Position numbers and translations under genes: made by a program
Shown here: one piece after another, positions 43,424-51,992 of the stretch
Layout: each line of letters starts with the position of its first letter
Position numbering within the stretch: the first letter of the stretch is position 1
Notes under the pieces: generated by a model
What the model was told of the DNA's origin: nothing
The model's database searches: none
What the model saw: the letters and a program-made list of their open reading frames with translations, nothing else
NCBI RefSeq assembly: GCF_000421545.1
Contig: NZ_ATXF01000012.1
Coordinates: forward strand, 62,001 to 126,000
Length of the DNA: 64,000 nucleotides
Direction of reading: 5' to 3'
From: Agromyces italicus DSM 16388
Lineage (GTDB): Bacteria; Actinomycetota; Actinomycetes; Actinomycetales; Microbacteriaceae

Positions 43424-43729
43424 AGATGGGATCCCCTTTCTCCTTGTTGCGCGCTGCCCGTGGCCGAATGCCCGAGCTCTCTTTGTGCGCGGCCGTCATG
43501 ACGGCAACCTGAACACTCTACCAGAACGGATGCCTCGGGGCCGACCGGTCACGGAAGGGGCAGGTCGGGTCTGCGTACTGAGACCGAGGGTCGCGACCCG
43601 GGTGACCCATGGGATGTCACGGCGTGGCCTTCGCCCTCGAACGCGGGTGCAGCCGAGACCCTTGCAGCCCGACGGCTGCGGCTCGTGGGTCAAGGTCGGG
43701 TGATGTACCGGCCGGGTGGCCGCGTTTCG
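43424..43729. other. 306-base gap upstream of rpsO
   Basis: The right half is GC-rich with short repeated words (GACCCGGGTGACCC, GGGTGCAGCCGAGACCC, CAGCCGACGGCTG-like). It does not fold as a tRNA. On the minus strand near 43513-43518 a TAGAGT box may be the rpsO -10 element. No gene with family support is seen. Confidence 0.5.
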
Positions 43730-44323
43730 CTAGGCGAACGACCCCTCCAACACCCCGAGCGCCGCGTCGACGGCCTCTTCCGGCGTGCCCGTGCCGCTGC
43801 GCGCCCACCAGCGCATCGCGCTGAATCCCGTCGTCGCGTAGAGGTCGGCGAGCAGGTGCGCACGGAGCGAACCCCGTTCGCCGAGATGGGGCTCGAGCAG
43901 TTCGTGCACTGCGCCGAACTTCGCGAGCCCGTGCGCGAGCACCGCGGGGTGCGCGTCGATGATGCGCAGCCGCTGCCGCGTGACCCCGAGGAGCCCTGGC
44001 GGAAACTCGGCCATCGCGACGTACGCCCGGTGGAGTGCCGTGACCGATGGCTTGGCGCCCTCCGCCCCGAGCGATGCTTCGAACCGCTCGATCGCCTCGT
44101 CGAACCCGCCCCAGACGAGGTCGGGCTTCGACGGGAAGTAGCGGAACAGCGTGCGCCGGCTCACTCCCGCGGCAGCGGCCACCTCGGCCATCGTCACCTC
44201 GTCGAAGCCGCGCTCGTCGAACAGCGCGAGCGCGATCGCCGCGAGCTGGTCGGGGTCGACCTCGACCGGTCGCCCACGCGTCGCGCGGGCGGCGGCGGGC
44301 GCTGCCGAGGCTTCCGTGGTCAT
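43730..44323 (-). CDS. TetR/AcrR family regulator (MftR-like)
   Basis: 197 residues. The helix-turn-helix domain is residues 20-65 (QLAAIALALFDERGFDEVTMAEVAAAAGVSRRTLFRYFPSK). The FRYFPSK-W spacing resembles MftR-type regulators. The C-terminal ligand domain is divergent. It reads away from an SDR gene with 131 bases between, the common arrangement for a repressor and its target. It ends close to the rpsO upstream region. Confidence 0.9.
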   Translation of the reverse strand: MTTEASAAPAAARATRGRPVEVDPDQLAAIALALFDERGFDEVTMAEVAAAAGVSRRTLFRYFPSKPDLVWGGFDEAIERFEASLGAEGAKPSVTALHRAYVAMAEFPPGLLGVTRQRLRIIDAHPAVLAHGLAKFGAVHELLEPHLGERGSLRAHLLADLYATTGFSAMRWWARSGTGTPEEAVDAALGVLEGSFA

Positions 44324-44349
44324 GCTGCCATTCTCATGGGAATATTTTA

Positions 44350-44364
44350 TGGCACTGAGTGTTA
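44350..44364. promoter_or_regulatory. Candidate TetR operator between regulator and SDR
   Basis: TGGCACTGAGTGTTA has arms TGGCACT and AGTGTTA around one central base, 5 of 7 positions paired, with perfect CACT/AGTG cores. It overlaps an AT-rich patch (AATATTTTA) that probably holds the promoters. Binding by the adjacent TetR protein is inferred. Confidence 0.6.
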
Positions 44365-44454
44365 CAACTGGTGGACCGGCCAGGAACCCGGCCGGCGAAC
44401 CCCACCGCGACGCCGCGCACCCCACGACGCCGCACTCACCGCTGAGGAGCAGCA

Positions 44455-45216
44455 ATGAACACCTCCATCACCCCTGGACGCTTCGACGGCAAGGTCGCGA
44501 TCGTGACCGGCGCCGGCTCGGGCATCGGCCTCGCGACGACCGTGCGCCTGGCCTCGGAGGGCGCACGAGTGATCGCCGCCGACGTCTCGAAGGAGCGCCT
44601 CGACGAGCTCGTCGCTGCGAACCCCTCGCTCGACATCGTGGCCGTCACCGGCGACATCACCGTCGAGGAGAACGTGCAGGCGCTCGTCGCCGCCGCCGGC
44701 GACAAGATCGACGTCCTCGCCAACATCGCCGGGATCATGGACGGATTCCTCCCCGCCGCCGAGGTCGACGACGCCACATGGGAGCGCGTCATGAACGTCA
44801 ACGTCACCGCCGTCATGCGCCTCACCCGCGCGGTGCTGCCGAAGATGCTCGCCGAGGGCTCGGGCTCGATCGTCAACGTCACGAGCGAGGCGGGCCTGCG
44901 CGGAGCCTCGGCCGGCGCCGCCTACACGACCTCGAAGCACGCCGTCGTCGGCTTCACGAAGAACGCCTCGGTGATGTACTCGGGCTCGGGCATCCGCGTC
45001 AACGCGGTCGCGCCCGGCGGTGTGAAGACGAACATCGAGGCTCCCTTCAAGTCGGAGCACGCAGGCAAGGTGCTCGGCCCGGTGCTCGGCGCCCTCGCGC
45101 TCGTGCCCGCCGAGCCCGAACAGCTCGCCGCGGCGATCACCTGGCTCCTCTCCGACGACTCGGCGAACGTATCGGGCGTCGTGCTCGCCTCGGACGGCGG
45201 CTGGTCGGCGATCTGA
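44455..45216 (+). CDS. Short-chain dehydrogenase/reductase
   Basis: 253 residues, classical SDR. The cofactor motif is VTGAGSGIGLATTV. NIAG is the structural motif. The catalytic serine lies in VNVTSEAGL and the YTTSKH motif holds the catalytic Y and K. The end is SGVVLASDGGWSAI. FabG/alcohol dehydrogenase-like; substrate unknown. GAGGAGCA ribosome site before the ATG. Probably repressed by the divergent TetR gene. Confidence 0.94.
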   Translation: MNTSITPGRFDGKVAIVTGAGSGIGLATTVRLASEGARVIAADVSKERLDELVAANPSLDIVAVTGDITVEENVQALVAAAGDKIDVLANIAGIMDGFLPAAEVDDATWERVMNVNVTAVMRLTRAVLPKMLAEGSGSIVNVTSEAGLRGASAGAAYTTSKHAVVGFTKNASVMYSGSGIRVNAVAPGGVKTNIEAPFKSEHAGKVLGPVLGALALVPAEPEQLAAAITWLLSDDSANVSGVVLASDGGWSAI

Positions 45217-45308
45217 CGCCTGAGATGTCGAACACCGGATGCCTCGTGCGCACGCCTGCGCACGGGGCATCCGTTGTCTCGTCGACCCTCGCCCGCCAGA
45301 CTCGAACC

Positions 45309-45770
45309 ATGAGCTTCGTCATCAAGCGCGTGTACGAACCCGCCGAACCGGGCGACGGTCTCCGGGTGCTCGTCGACCGGCTCTGGCCGCGCGGCGTCAG
45401 CAAGGAGCGGGCCGAACTCGATGCCTGGGACAAGGAGGTGGCCCCCTCCCCCGCGCTCCGCACCGAGTGGCACCACGCGGTCGACCGCGAGGGCGACTTC
45501 GCGCACTTCTCGGCGCGCTACCGCGCCGAACTCGACGAGAATCCCGCGGCAGCAGCGCTCCTCGACCTCGGCCGTGAGCACGAGCGCGTCACCCTGCTCT
45601 ACGGCGCCCGCGACGCCCGGGTCAACCACGCCGAGGTGCTGCTCGGCTGGCTCGACGAGCACGGGGCGACGGTCGAGCGCCGACCGCCTCCGCACCCGCC
45701 TGAGGCCACGCACCCGGTGCCCGTTGCTCGTTCGCGCACGATCCGCACCGAGGCATCCGACCCCCCTTGA
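45309..45770 (+). CDS. DUF488 family protein
   Basis: 153 residues. IKRVYEPAEPGDGLRVLVDRLWPRGVSKERAELDAWDKEVAPSPALR is the family hallmark, with LDENPAAAALLDLGREHERVTLLYGARD at the C-terminal half. The last 30 residues are an unrelated proline-rich tail. Function is not established in the family. It stands 90 bases after the SDR gene on the same strand. Confidence 0.92.
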   Translation: MSFVIKRVYEPAEPGDGLRVLVDRLWPRGVSKERAELDAWDKEVAPSPALRTEWHHAVDREGDFAHFSARYRAELDENPAAAALLDLGREHERVTLLYGARDARVNHAEVLLGWLDEHGATVERRPPPHPPEATHPVPVARSRTIRTEASDPP

Positions 45771-45827
45771 AGCCACGCCCCCGTCGGCGTAGCGTGCGAG
45801 GCGACCCGAGAAAAGCGAGGTTTCATC

Positions 45828-46283
45828 ATGCGTACGCCCGCCCGCATCCGAATCGCCGCCCTCACCGCGGTGGCCGCCGCCGCCCTCACGTTCGCCGGCG
45901 CCGGCGCCGCCCAGGCCAAGCCGCCGGGCACGCCGGCGATCCCGCTGAACAACGAGCAGGAGTCGCAGACCACGGGCGCGACCGGCGGCGCCCGCGGATT
46001 CATGGCCTATGAGATCGTCGGCGACGAGTTCTGCTACACCGTCGAGGTCGAGGGGCTCACCGGCGGCGCCGTCGCCACCCATGTGCACGTCGCACCCCGC
46101 AACGTCGCCGGCCCCGTCGTGATCCCGATCGCGGTGCCCAACGCGACGAGCTTCGTCGTCGAAGACTGCGTGGCCGCCGCTCCCGCCCTGCTCGCGGCGA
46201 TCGCCGCAGCGCCCAAGGCGTACTACCTCAACGTGCACACGCCGATGTTCCCGGGGGGCGAAGTGCGTGGTCAGTTGAAGTAA
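45828..46283 (+). CDS. Secreted CHRD domain protein
   Basis: 151 residues. A Sec signal peptide covers residues 1-30 (IAALTAVAAAALTFAGAGAAQA). The CHRD domain fills the rest (IPLNNEQESQTTGATGGARGFMAYEIVGDEFCYTVEVEGLTGGAVATHVHVAP, ending in YYLNVHTPMFPGGEVRGQLK). Histidines of HVHV and NVHT and two cysteines are kept. The family is linked to chordin and to bacterial surface proteins without a firm role. An AAAAGCGAGG box precedes the ATG. Confidence 0.93.
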   Translation: MRTPARIRIAALTAVAAAALTFAGAGAAQAKPPGTPAIPLNNEQESQTTGATGGARGFMAYEIVGDEFCYTVEVEGLTGGAVATHVHVAPRNVAGPVVIPIAVPNATSFVVEDCVAAAPALLAAIAAAPKAYYLNVHTPMFPGGEVRGQLK

Positions 46284-46287
46284 CCCG

Positions 46288-47139
46288 TCACGGTATCAGC
46301 GGGAAGATCGCCGGCCACCCGGTGTGCGCGTACACGATGACGGCGAACACCACGGCGTCGAAGAGCATGTGCACCACGAACACGTAGGTGAGCGACTTCG
46401 TGAGCTTGAAGGTGTAGCCCTGGATGAGCGCGAACGGGATCGTCAGCAGCGGCCCCCACGACTGGTAGCCGAGCTCCCACAGGAACGACACGAACACGAT
46501 CGACTGCAGGAGGTTCGCCTGCCACGACGGGAAGTGCCGGCGCAGCAGCACGAAGACCGTGCAGACGAAGAAGAGCTCGTCCCACGTGCCGACGGCGGCG
46601 ACGCCGACGAAGAGGCGCGCGATCGTGTCGGGCTCGGTCACGGTCGGCCAGTTCTCGTAGACCCCCGAGGAGATGAAGTAGAACGGCAGGATGAGCCAGC
46701 CCGCGAGCGTCACGAAGATCAGGTAGAGCCACTGGGTGCGGTTCCAGCGCCTGCCCGTGCGCCACGGGAAGCGGATGACGTGTTCGCGGTAGACGAACCG
46801 CGAGATGACGTAGGGCACGAGCACGGCGAGGCCCAGCACGACCGCGAAGCGCACCATGCCCTCGTTGCTGAGGTCGGCCTTCAGCGACACCGTCGAGATG
46901 ATGACCTGCCCGATGGCGATGAGCGCGAGGTCGGCGAGCAGTCGCTCGGTGCGGTCCGAGCGGTCGCAGAGCCATGCGGCCAGGAGTCCCACGGCGAGCA
47001 TCGCGTAGCCCGCAATCGGCACCATGAACCCGAAGAGCAGCACTGCGGCACCGCACACGAGCACGGCGGGCACGAGGGCGATCGGATGCGTCCGCAGCGC
47101 GGCGACGTCTGCGGTGTCGGCGATGTTCGTGCTCGGCAT
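46288..47139 (-). CDS. CPBP/Abi-family membrane protein with degenerate active site
   Basis: 283 residues with eight or so membrane helices. The fold matches CPBP glutamic/metallo intramembrane proteases, but the motifs are altered. Motif 1 (EExxxR) reads DELFFV in GTWDELFFVCTVF. Motif 2 (FxxxH) reads FVSFLWEL without histidine. Motif 3 is kept as HMLFD. It may be a non-peptidase relative. It converges with the CHRD gene four bases away and lies 11 bases from the HAD gene. Confidence 0.8.
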   Translation of the reverse strand: MPSTNIADTADVAALRTHPIALVPAVLVCGAAVLLFGFMVPIAGYAMLAVGLLAAWLCDRSDRTERLLADLALIAIGQVIISTVSLKADLSNEGMVRFAVVLGLAVLVPYVISRFVYREHVIRFPWRTGRRWNRTQWLYLIFVTLAGWLILPFYFISSGVYENWPTVTEPDTIARLFVGVAAVGTWDELFFVCTVFVLLRRHFPSWQANLLQSIVFVSFLWELGYQSWGPLLTIPFALIQGYTFKLTKSLTYVFVVHMLFDAVVFAVIVYAHTGWPAIFPLIP

Positions 47140-47150
47140 GGGCGGGCTCG

Positions 47151-48041
47151 CTACTCGTCGTCGTCGAGGTCGCCGCGGCGCGACGCCTCGGCCCAGCGGG
47201 AGAGGAAGACCGCGCCCGCCTCGTCGTGGATCAGCTCACCCGCGGTGAGCACCGGGTAGCCGGTCGCGAGGATTCCCTCGGCCGGACGCACGTCGACGTG
47301 CCGCACCCGCTCGCCGCGCGCGTGCAGCCAGTCGGCCATGCGGTAGTCGCCGCGCGAGTCGCCCATGGTGCGCCAGTGCTGCGGGCGGATGCCGCGTGCC
47401 TCGAGCAGCTCGACGGCGCGCGCCGCCCCCAGGTCTTTGCCGAGCCTGACCGACTCGACATCGGTCGAGATGATGGTCGGGTCGATGCGCCAGTGCACCT
47501 GCCCCGTGTCATCCGGCCGTGCATCGCCGCCCCGCACCGTGCCGAAGCCGCGAGCGGCGAGCGATTCGTGCGCGTGAGCGTCGAAGCGCGGCTGCGCCGC
47601 GAGGTACGCGTCGGATGCCACGTGCAGGTGCTGCTCGACGGAGACCATCGCCCGCTTCGTGTCGTCGAAGAATGCGAACTCGTCGAAATGCGCCTCGACG
47701 TAGGCGCGCATCTCGGCGGCGAAGTCGGCGGGCATCGCGAGGTCGAGATCGATGAAGATCTCGCCGAGCCCGCCCGTGCCGATCTCGGCCCAGACGGCGC
47801 CCTTCTCGCAGATCGCCCAGACGGGCGCGCCGGGCTCGAGCCCGGCGGCGAGGAGCGGCGGCACGACCTCGTCGGCGATGAACGCATCGGATCGGCCCGT
47901 GTTGAAGACGACGGGATTGCCGGCGTTCGCGAGGGCCGCCAGATCGCGAGCGATCGACGGGATCGCGATCGACCGGGTGACGGGGCTCGCGATGGGTCCG
48001 TCGACATCGAGCAGGAGCGCGAGGAAGGGTGCGGCGGTCAC
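47151..48041 (-). CDS. HAD-superfamily phosphatase-like protein
   Basis: 296 residues. Motif I LLLDVDGPIAS carries the nucleophile and general-acid aspartates. FNTGRSDAFIADEV is motif II, GKDLGAARAVELL supplies the lysine, and MGDSRGDYRMADWL holds the motif IV acids. The cap insertion between residues 60 and 190 suggests the sugar-phosphatase (Cof/trehalose phosphatase-like) branch. GTG start. It is followed 11 bases later by the CPBP-like gene on the same strand. Confidence 0.87.
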   Translation of the reverse strand: MTAAPFLALLLDVDGPIASPVTRSIAIPSIARDLAALANAGNPVVFNTGRSDAFIADEVVPPLLAAGLEPGAPVWAICEKGAVWAEIGTGGLGEIFIDLDLAMPADFAAEMRAYVEAHFDEFAFFDDTKRAMVSVEQHLHVASDAYLAAQPRFDAHAHESLAARGFGTVRGGDARPDDTGQVHWRIDPTIISTDVESVRLGKDLGAARAVELLEARGIRPQHWRTMGDSRGDYRMADWLHARGERVRHVDVRPAEGILATGYPVLTAGELIHDEAGAVFLSRWAEASRRGDLDDDE

Positions 48042-48136
48042 GCGAACAGCCTATCCGCGCGGTCCGACCGGACCCGGCCCCTCCCGGAGTCCGCCTCGGG
48101 CCTCGACCTTGTCGGCGGCGGATGCCACCATGAGGC

Positions 48137-49234
48137 ATGCCACAGATCGTTCCGCCCTACTTGCTCGATCGCATCGCCGACGCGGGCGCCGAGCGCTTCC
48201 CGCTCGCCGCCGAAGCGGCCCGGCGCTCGTTGCTCCACGATGCACCACGGCGAGCACTGCGCGGAGCGCCGCCGATCATGCCACTGCCGCGCGACGACGA
48301 CGAACTGCCGACCGTCCTGCCCGACGCCCCGTCGACGCCCGACCGTCGAATCTCCGACGCCGGGGGCCGTGAGACCCTGCCCGGTCGCCTCGTGCGGCGC
48401 GAGGACGAGCCGGCGACCGGCGACGAGTCGGTCGACGACGCCTACGACGGCCTCGGCGACACGCACCGACTCTTCGACCGGGTGTTCGGCCGCGACTCGA
48501 TCGACGGCGCCGGCATGCCGCTCGAAGCGACCGTGCACTTCGGCCGACGCTACGACAACGCCTTCTGGGACGGCGAGCGCATGGTCTTCGGCGACGGCGA
48601 CGGCGAGGTGTTCCGTGGCTTCACCGACTCGCTCAGCGTGATCGGCCACGAACTCGCGCACGGCGTCACCGAGCACACCGCCGGCCTGCGCTACCAGGGG
48701 CAGTCGGGCGCGCTGAACGAGCACGTCTCCGACGCGTTCGGCGCGCTCGTCGAGCAGTACGCCCTCGGCCAGGACGCGGGCGCCGCCACCTGGCTCATCG
48801 GCGAGGGCATCTTCACCGACGAGGTCGAGGGGCGGGCGCTCCGCTCGATGATCGAGCCGGGCACGGCCTACGACGACGACGTGCTCGGCCGCGACCCGCA
48901 GCCCGACCATATGCGCGACTACATCGACACCGCCGACGACAACGGCGGCGTGCACCTGAACTCCGGCATCCCGAACCGGGCGTTCGCGCTCGCCGCCCGC
49001 GAGCTCGACGGCTTCGCGTGGGAGCACGTGGGGCGCATCTGGTACGACGCGCTCACCTCGGGGCGACTGGGCCGCGACGCCACCTTCGCCGAGTTCGCGG
49101 CCGAGACCGTGCGAACCGCCGAAGCACGCTTCGGGGCCGGCTCGCGCGAAGCCCGTGCCGTCGAGCGCGGTTGGCAGGCCGTGGGCGTGCCGGGAGAGCC
49201 GAGCGAGCAGGCGGCCGGGGCCGCAGCGGAGTAG
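48137..49234 (+). CDS. M4 (thermolysin/protealysin-type) metalloprotease
   Basis: 365 residues. The zinc site is HELAH (H171, E172, H175, in SVIGHELAHGVTEHTAG), with the third ligand E195 in GALNEHVSDAFG. NGGVHLNSGIPNRAF is the downstream catalytic region. No signal peptide is seen. Instead the N-terminus has a PPY-L motif (IVPPYLLDRIA) as in the short propeptide of protealysin, so it is probably an intracellular M4 protease made as a precursor. The next gene, 11 bases after the stop, encodes an emfourin-like inhibitor. Confidence 0.95.
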   Translation: MPQIVPPYLLDRIADAGAERFPLAAEAARRSLLHDAPRRALRGAPPIMPLPRDDDELPTVLPDAPSTPDRRISDAGGRETLPGRLVRREDEPATGDESVDDAYDGLGDTHRLFDRVFGRDSIDGAGMPLEATVHFGRRYDNAFWDGERMVFGDGDGEVFRGFTDSLSVIGHELAHGVTEHTAGLRYQGQSGALNEHVSDAFGALVEQYALGQDAGAATWLIGEGIFTDEVEGRALRSMIEPGTAYDDDVLGRDPQPDHMRDYIDTADDNGGVHLNSGIPNRAFALAARELDGFAWEHVGRIWYDALTSGRLGRDATFAEFAAETVRTAEARFGAGSREARAVERGWQAVGVPGEPSEQAAGAAAE

Positions 49235-49245
49235 CATCCAGCTCG

Positions 49246-49572
49246 ATGGATGTCATCGTGCAGCGCAGCGGCGGTCTCGCAGGCGCCCGCCTCACCTGGG
49301 AGGTGCGCGTCGACGAGCAGCCCGACCCCGACGAGTGGTACATCCTCATCGAGGAGATCCCGTGGGGCGAGCCGCCGCCGGTGCCGCCCGAACCCGACCG
49401 ATTCGTCTATCGCATCGAGTGCCCGCCGAACGAGGCGACCCTCGCCGAGCGTCAGCTCACAGGGCCGTGGCGTCAGCTCGTCGATCGGGTGCAGGAGGCG
49501 ACGGATCCGAAGCGGAACGCCCCGCTGCCGGGCGACCCGCGCGAAGCTTCGCGACGACGCCCCACGCGATGA
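49246..49572 (+). CDS. Emfourin-like (protealysin inhibitor) protein
   Basis: 108 residues. The N-terminal VQRSGGLAGARLTWEV matches the conserved start of emfourin, the small inhibitor encoded after protealysin-type M4 proteases in Serratia and others. The C-terminal 20 residues are a basic tail. It is encoded 11 bases after the M4 gene and is presumably co-expressed to hold the protease in check. Its last 116 bases overlap the convergent YhhN-like gene on the other strand, so transcription of the two may interfere. Confidence 0.87.
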   Translation: MDVIVQRSGGLAGARLTWEVRVDEQPDPDEWYILIEEIPWGEPPPVPPEPDRFVYRIECPPNEATLAERQLTGPWRQLVDRVQEATDPKRNAPLPGDPREASRRRPTR

Positions 49573-50182
49573 ACCCCTGCGCGGCGAGGTAGCTCGACAT
49601 CACCACGAAGTCGTGCGCGGCGAACTCGTACCCGGGCAGGAACCGGCCGAGCGCGAGCACCGAGTCGGAGACGACGAAGAACGCGCCACCGAGTGCGATC
49701 CACCCGCCGTGCATCGACGCGCTCGTCGCCATCAGGCCGATCGCGATCGCATAGGCGACGATCGGCGCGGAGAGCATGCCGGCGTGCGGCAGCAGGAGGC
49801 CGAGCATGACGATCACCCACGCCCAGTAGACGTACGACCACGCCGGAGGTCGGCGGCGGGTACGCGGCAGCCGCAGGAAGAGCACGATGTAGACGACGTG
49901 CGCGAGGAGGAACGATGCGAGGCCGGCGGCGAACCATCCGTCGCCGCGGAAGGTGAGCAGGACGTCGCCGCCCCAGGAGAAGGCGATCCCTCCGAGGAGG
50001 AGCATCGGCATCCCGCCGGCCGGGCGCTCGGGCCGCGCCGGGCGCATGAGGAGGACGACCGCGAGGGCGAGGAGCGGCATGAGCAGCGATTTCGTCGCCG
50101 TCACGCTCCAGTCGGGGCCTACGTACTGGAGGACGAGGTGGATCGCGGAGACCACGAGGTATGGGGCGAATGCGGGCAGCAC
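49457..50182 (-). CDS. YhhN/lysoplasmalogenase-family membrane protein
   Basis: 241 residues with about eight membrane helices. ATKSLLMPLLALAV, AFSWGGDVLLTF, SFLLAHVVYIVLFL and ALGGAFFVVSDSVLALGRF are the family landmarks, including the conserved D and SD residues. Vertebrate TMEM86 relatives hydrolyse lysoplasmalogens; the bacterial role is uncertain. GTG start. The 35-residue C-terminal tail is low complexity and overlaps the inhibitor gene on the opposite strand, so the true stop could be questioned only if a frameshift exists. I see none. Confidence 0.88.
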   Translation of the reverse strand: MLPAFAPYLVVSAIHLVLQYVGPDWSVTATKSLLMPLLALAVVLLMRPARPERPAGGMPMLLLGGIAFSWGGDVLLTFRGDGWFAAGLASFLLAHVVYIVLFLRLPRTRRRPPAWSYVYWAWVIVMLGLLLPHAGMLSAPIVAYAIAIGLMATSASMHGGWIALGGAFFVVSDSVLALGRFLPGYEFAAHDFVVMSSYLAAQGFIAWGVVAKLRAGRPAAGRSASDPSPPAPDRRADATAL

Positions 50183-50206
50183 CCCCGAAGCGTAGCCCAG
50201 GGACGA

Positions 50207-50240
50207 CGACGGCCGGTGGGCTCGCGCCCACCGGCCGTCG
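50207..50240 (-). terminator. FKBP gene terminator hairpin
   Basis: A perfect 15-bp stem, CGACGGCCGGTGGGC and GCCCACCGGCCGTCG, and a TCGC loop start 16 bases past the FKBP stop. It is one of the strongest hairpins in the window. Confidence 0.85.
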
Positions 50241-50255
50241 GAGTCTCGGGGTGGT

Positions 50256-50627
50256 TCAGCTCACGCCGAGCAGGTCGATCACGAAGATCAGGGTCTTGCC
50301 CGAGAGCTGGTGCCCGCCGCCCGCGGGGCCGTAGGCCTTGTGCGGGGGCACCGTGAGCTTGCGGCGGCCGCCGACCTTCATACCGGGGATGCCCTCCTGC
50401 CAGCCGGAGATGAGCGCCTGGAGCGGGAAGTTGATCGACTGGCTGCGACTCCACGAGGAGTCGAACTCCTCGCCGCTGTCGTACTCGACGCCGAGGTAGT
50501 GCACGTCGACCGTCGATCCGGCGGTCGCCTCGGCGCCGTCGCCGACGACGATGTCCTCGATGAGGAGGTCTGCGGGAGCCGGGCCCTCGGGGGCGTCGAT
50601 CTCGGGCTTGCTGTTCGTATCGGTCAT
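50256..50627 (-). CDS. FKBP-type peptidyl-prolyl cis-trans isomerase
   Basis: 123 residues, single cytosolic FKBP domain without signal peptide. VDVHYLGVEYDSGEEFDSSW, FPLQALISGWQEGIPGMKVGGRRKLTVPPHKAYG and LIFVIDLLGVS cover the fold. In this tail-to-tail group it is read alone, with a hairpin after its stop. The 180 bases upstream (50628-50807) show no gene. Confidence 0.95.
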   Translation of the reverse strand: MTDTNSKPEIDAPEGPAPADLLIEDIVVGDGAEATAGSTVDVHYLGVEYDSGEEFDSSWSRSQSINFPLQALISGWQEGIPGMKVGGRRKLTVPPHKAYGPAGGGHQLSGKTLIFVIDLLGVS

Positions 50628-50807
50628 GCCTCAAGTTGAGCAGGTTCCCTGCGCCCTCGCAATCGCGGACAACCGTCCACCCTGCTCTTGCGCTGACTGC
50701 GAACACGTTGCACTCTGGAATCCAAGAACTCGTCGCCCCGTAGAGATGTCGGCAGTGCCACACCACAGGGCGGCGAGTTTCTTCGTGCCGGCGAGGCTCG
50801 CCCGTGC

Positions 50808-51983
50808 TCAGCGCAGGAGCGCCTGCCGACCACCGACGATCGAGGCCAGCAGCGCGTGCTCGTCCGCCGCCGCGACGGCTCCTCCCTGTCCGGTCGCGAT
50901 GCGCTGCCGGGCGAAGGCCAGGTGCGTGGCATCCGCGATCAGCCGCTTCATCGTCGCGGTGCGCGGCGGAAGCTGCGCGCGCGCCCACGCCTTCGCCTGC
51001 CGACGGCCCGCCGGGGTCGCGAGCAGTTCGACCTCGGCGTGGCTGAACCAGCCGACGGCCGCGTACTCCGCCAGGCGGCGACGGGTGACGCGCACCTCCT
51101 GGCGACGGAGGTACAGAGTGATGAGGATCGCCGCGACGAAGATCGGCACCTGCACGGTGACGTACAGCGCGATCGCGTCGTCGCCCAGGGCGAGCGAGCC
51201 GTTCCAGAGGGCGTGCAACGCGATCGCGCCGGCGAGCCCCAGCAGGAACCAGCCGATGACGCCCGCGCCCCCGCCTCGCCGTGCGCCGATGCCGATGCAG
51301 AGGCCGGTGCACGCCGTGAACAGCACGTGCGCGAACGGTGAGAAGATGCCTCGCACCACGAAGGTCGCCCCGAGACTCTCGGCGCCGCCCTCGATGAGGG
51401 CCGACCCGAAGTAGATGATGTTCTCGGTGAAGGCGAAGCCGCCCGCGACCACCGCCGCATACACCAGGCCGTCGAGCGGCCCGTCGAACTGCCATCGGGC
51501 GAAGGCGAAGACGAGGAGCACCCCGAGGCCCTTCGCGAGTTCTTCGACGATGGGCGCCTGCACGACGGCGCGGACGACCTCGTCGGCCGCGCCGCCGGGG
51601 TGCGAGTAGGCCACCGCGAGTTCGACGCCGAGGTCGACGATGAGGGCGATCGCGACCGAGACCGCTGCGCCCCAGAGGAACGCGAACCAGAGCGCGCCGC
51701 GCGGCTCGGGCTCCCAGCGGTCGACCCAGCGCACCGCGAGGAGCACGCCCGCGAGCGGCACGAGTGCGAGCAGCGAGCCGATCACGAGCACCGGGGCGCC
51801 GAGCGCGAGCGCGAGGTAGGCGACGACGAGGAGGCCGACGAGCCCGCCGATCACGATGCCGACGATCGCGAAGACGCTGCCGCTGCCGTTGCGGCCGCGC
51901 ACCGGCGCGGCCCATGCGGGCGGTGCCACCGCGGGCTGCGGGGCGACGGGGTATGGGGAGGGCCCTGGGGCGAGGTGGCTCAC
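50808..51983 (-). CDS. PrsW family intramembrane metalloprotease
   Basis: 391 residues with about nine membrane helices. Family motifs are all kept: EELAKG in APIVEELAKGLGVLL, FTENIIYF, AHVLFTACTG, and LHALWNGS with the zinc histidine. PrsW of Bacillus cleaves an anti-sigma factor. No anti-sigma gene is adjacent here. GTG start at 51983. Pro-rich cytoplasmic N-terminus of 40 residues. Confidence 0.92.
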   Translation of the reverse strand: MSHLAPGPSPYPVAPQPAVAPPAWAAPVRGRNGSGSVFAIVGIVIGGLVGLLVVAYLALALGAPVLVIGSLLALVPLAGVLLAVRWVDRWEPEPRGALWFAFLWGAAVSVAIALIVDLGVELAVAYSHPGGAADEVVRAVVQAPIVEELAKGLGVLLVFAFARWQFDGPLDGLVYAAVVAGGFAFTENIIYFGSALIEGGAESLGATFVVRGIFSPFAHVLFTACTGLCIGIGARRGGGAGVIGWFLLGLAGAIALHALWNGSLALGDDAIALYVTVQVPIFVAAILITLYLRRQEVRVTRRRLAEYAAVGWFSHAEVELLATPAGRRQAKAWARAQLPPRTATMKRLIADATHLAFARQRIATGQGGAVAAADEHALLASIVGGRQALLR

Positions 51984-51992
51984 GCGTGCAGC

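Noticed and set aside
43560..43720. tRNA or small RNA upstream of rpsO
   Set aside because: GC-rich repeats suggested stems, but no cloverleaf, TTCGA loop or CCA end could be arranged.
46288..47139. Bacteriocin immunity (Abi) cluster
   Set aside because: CPBP/Abi proteins can be immunity factors, but no bacteriocin-like peptide gene is close and the neighbours are unrelated.
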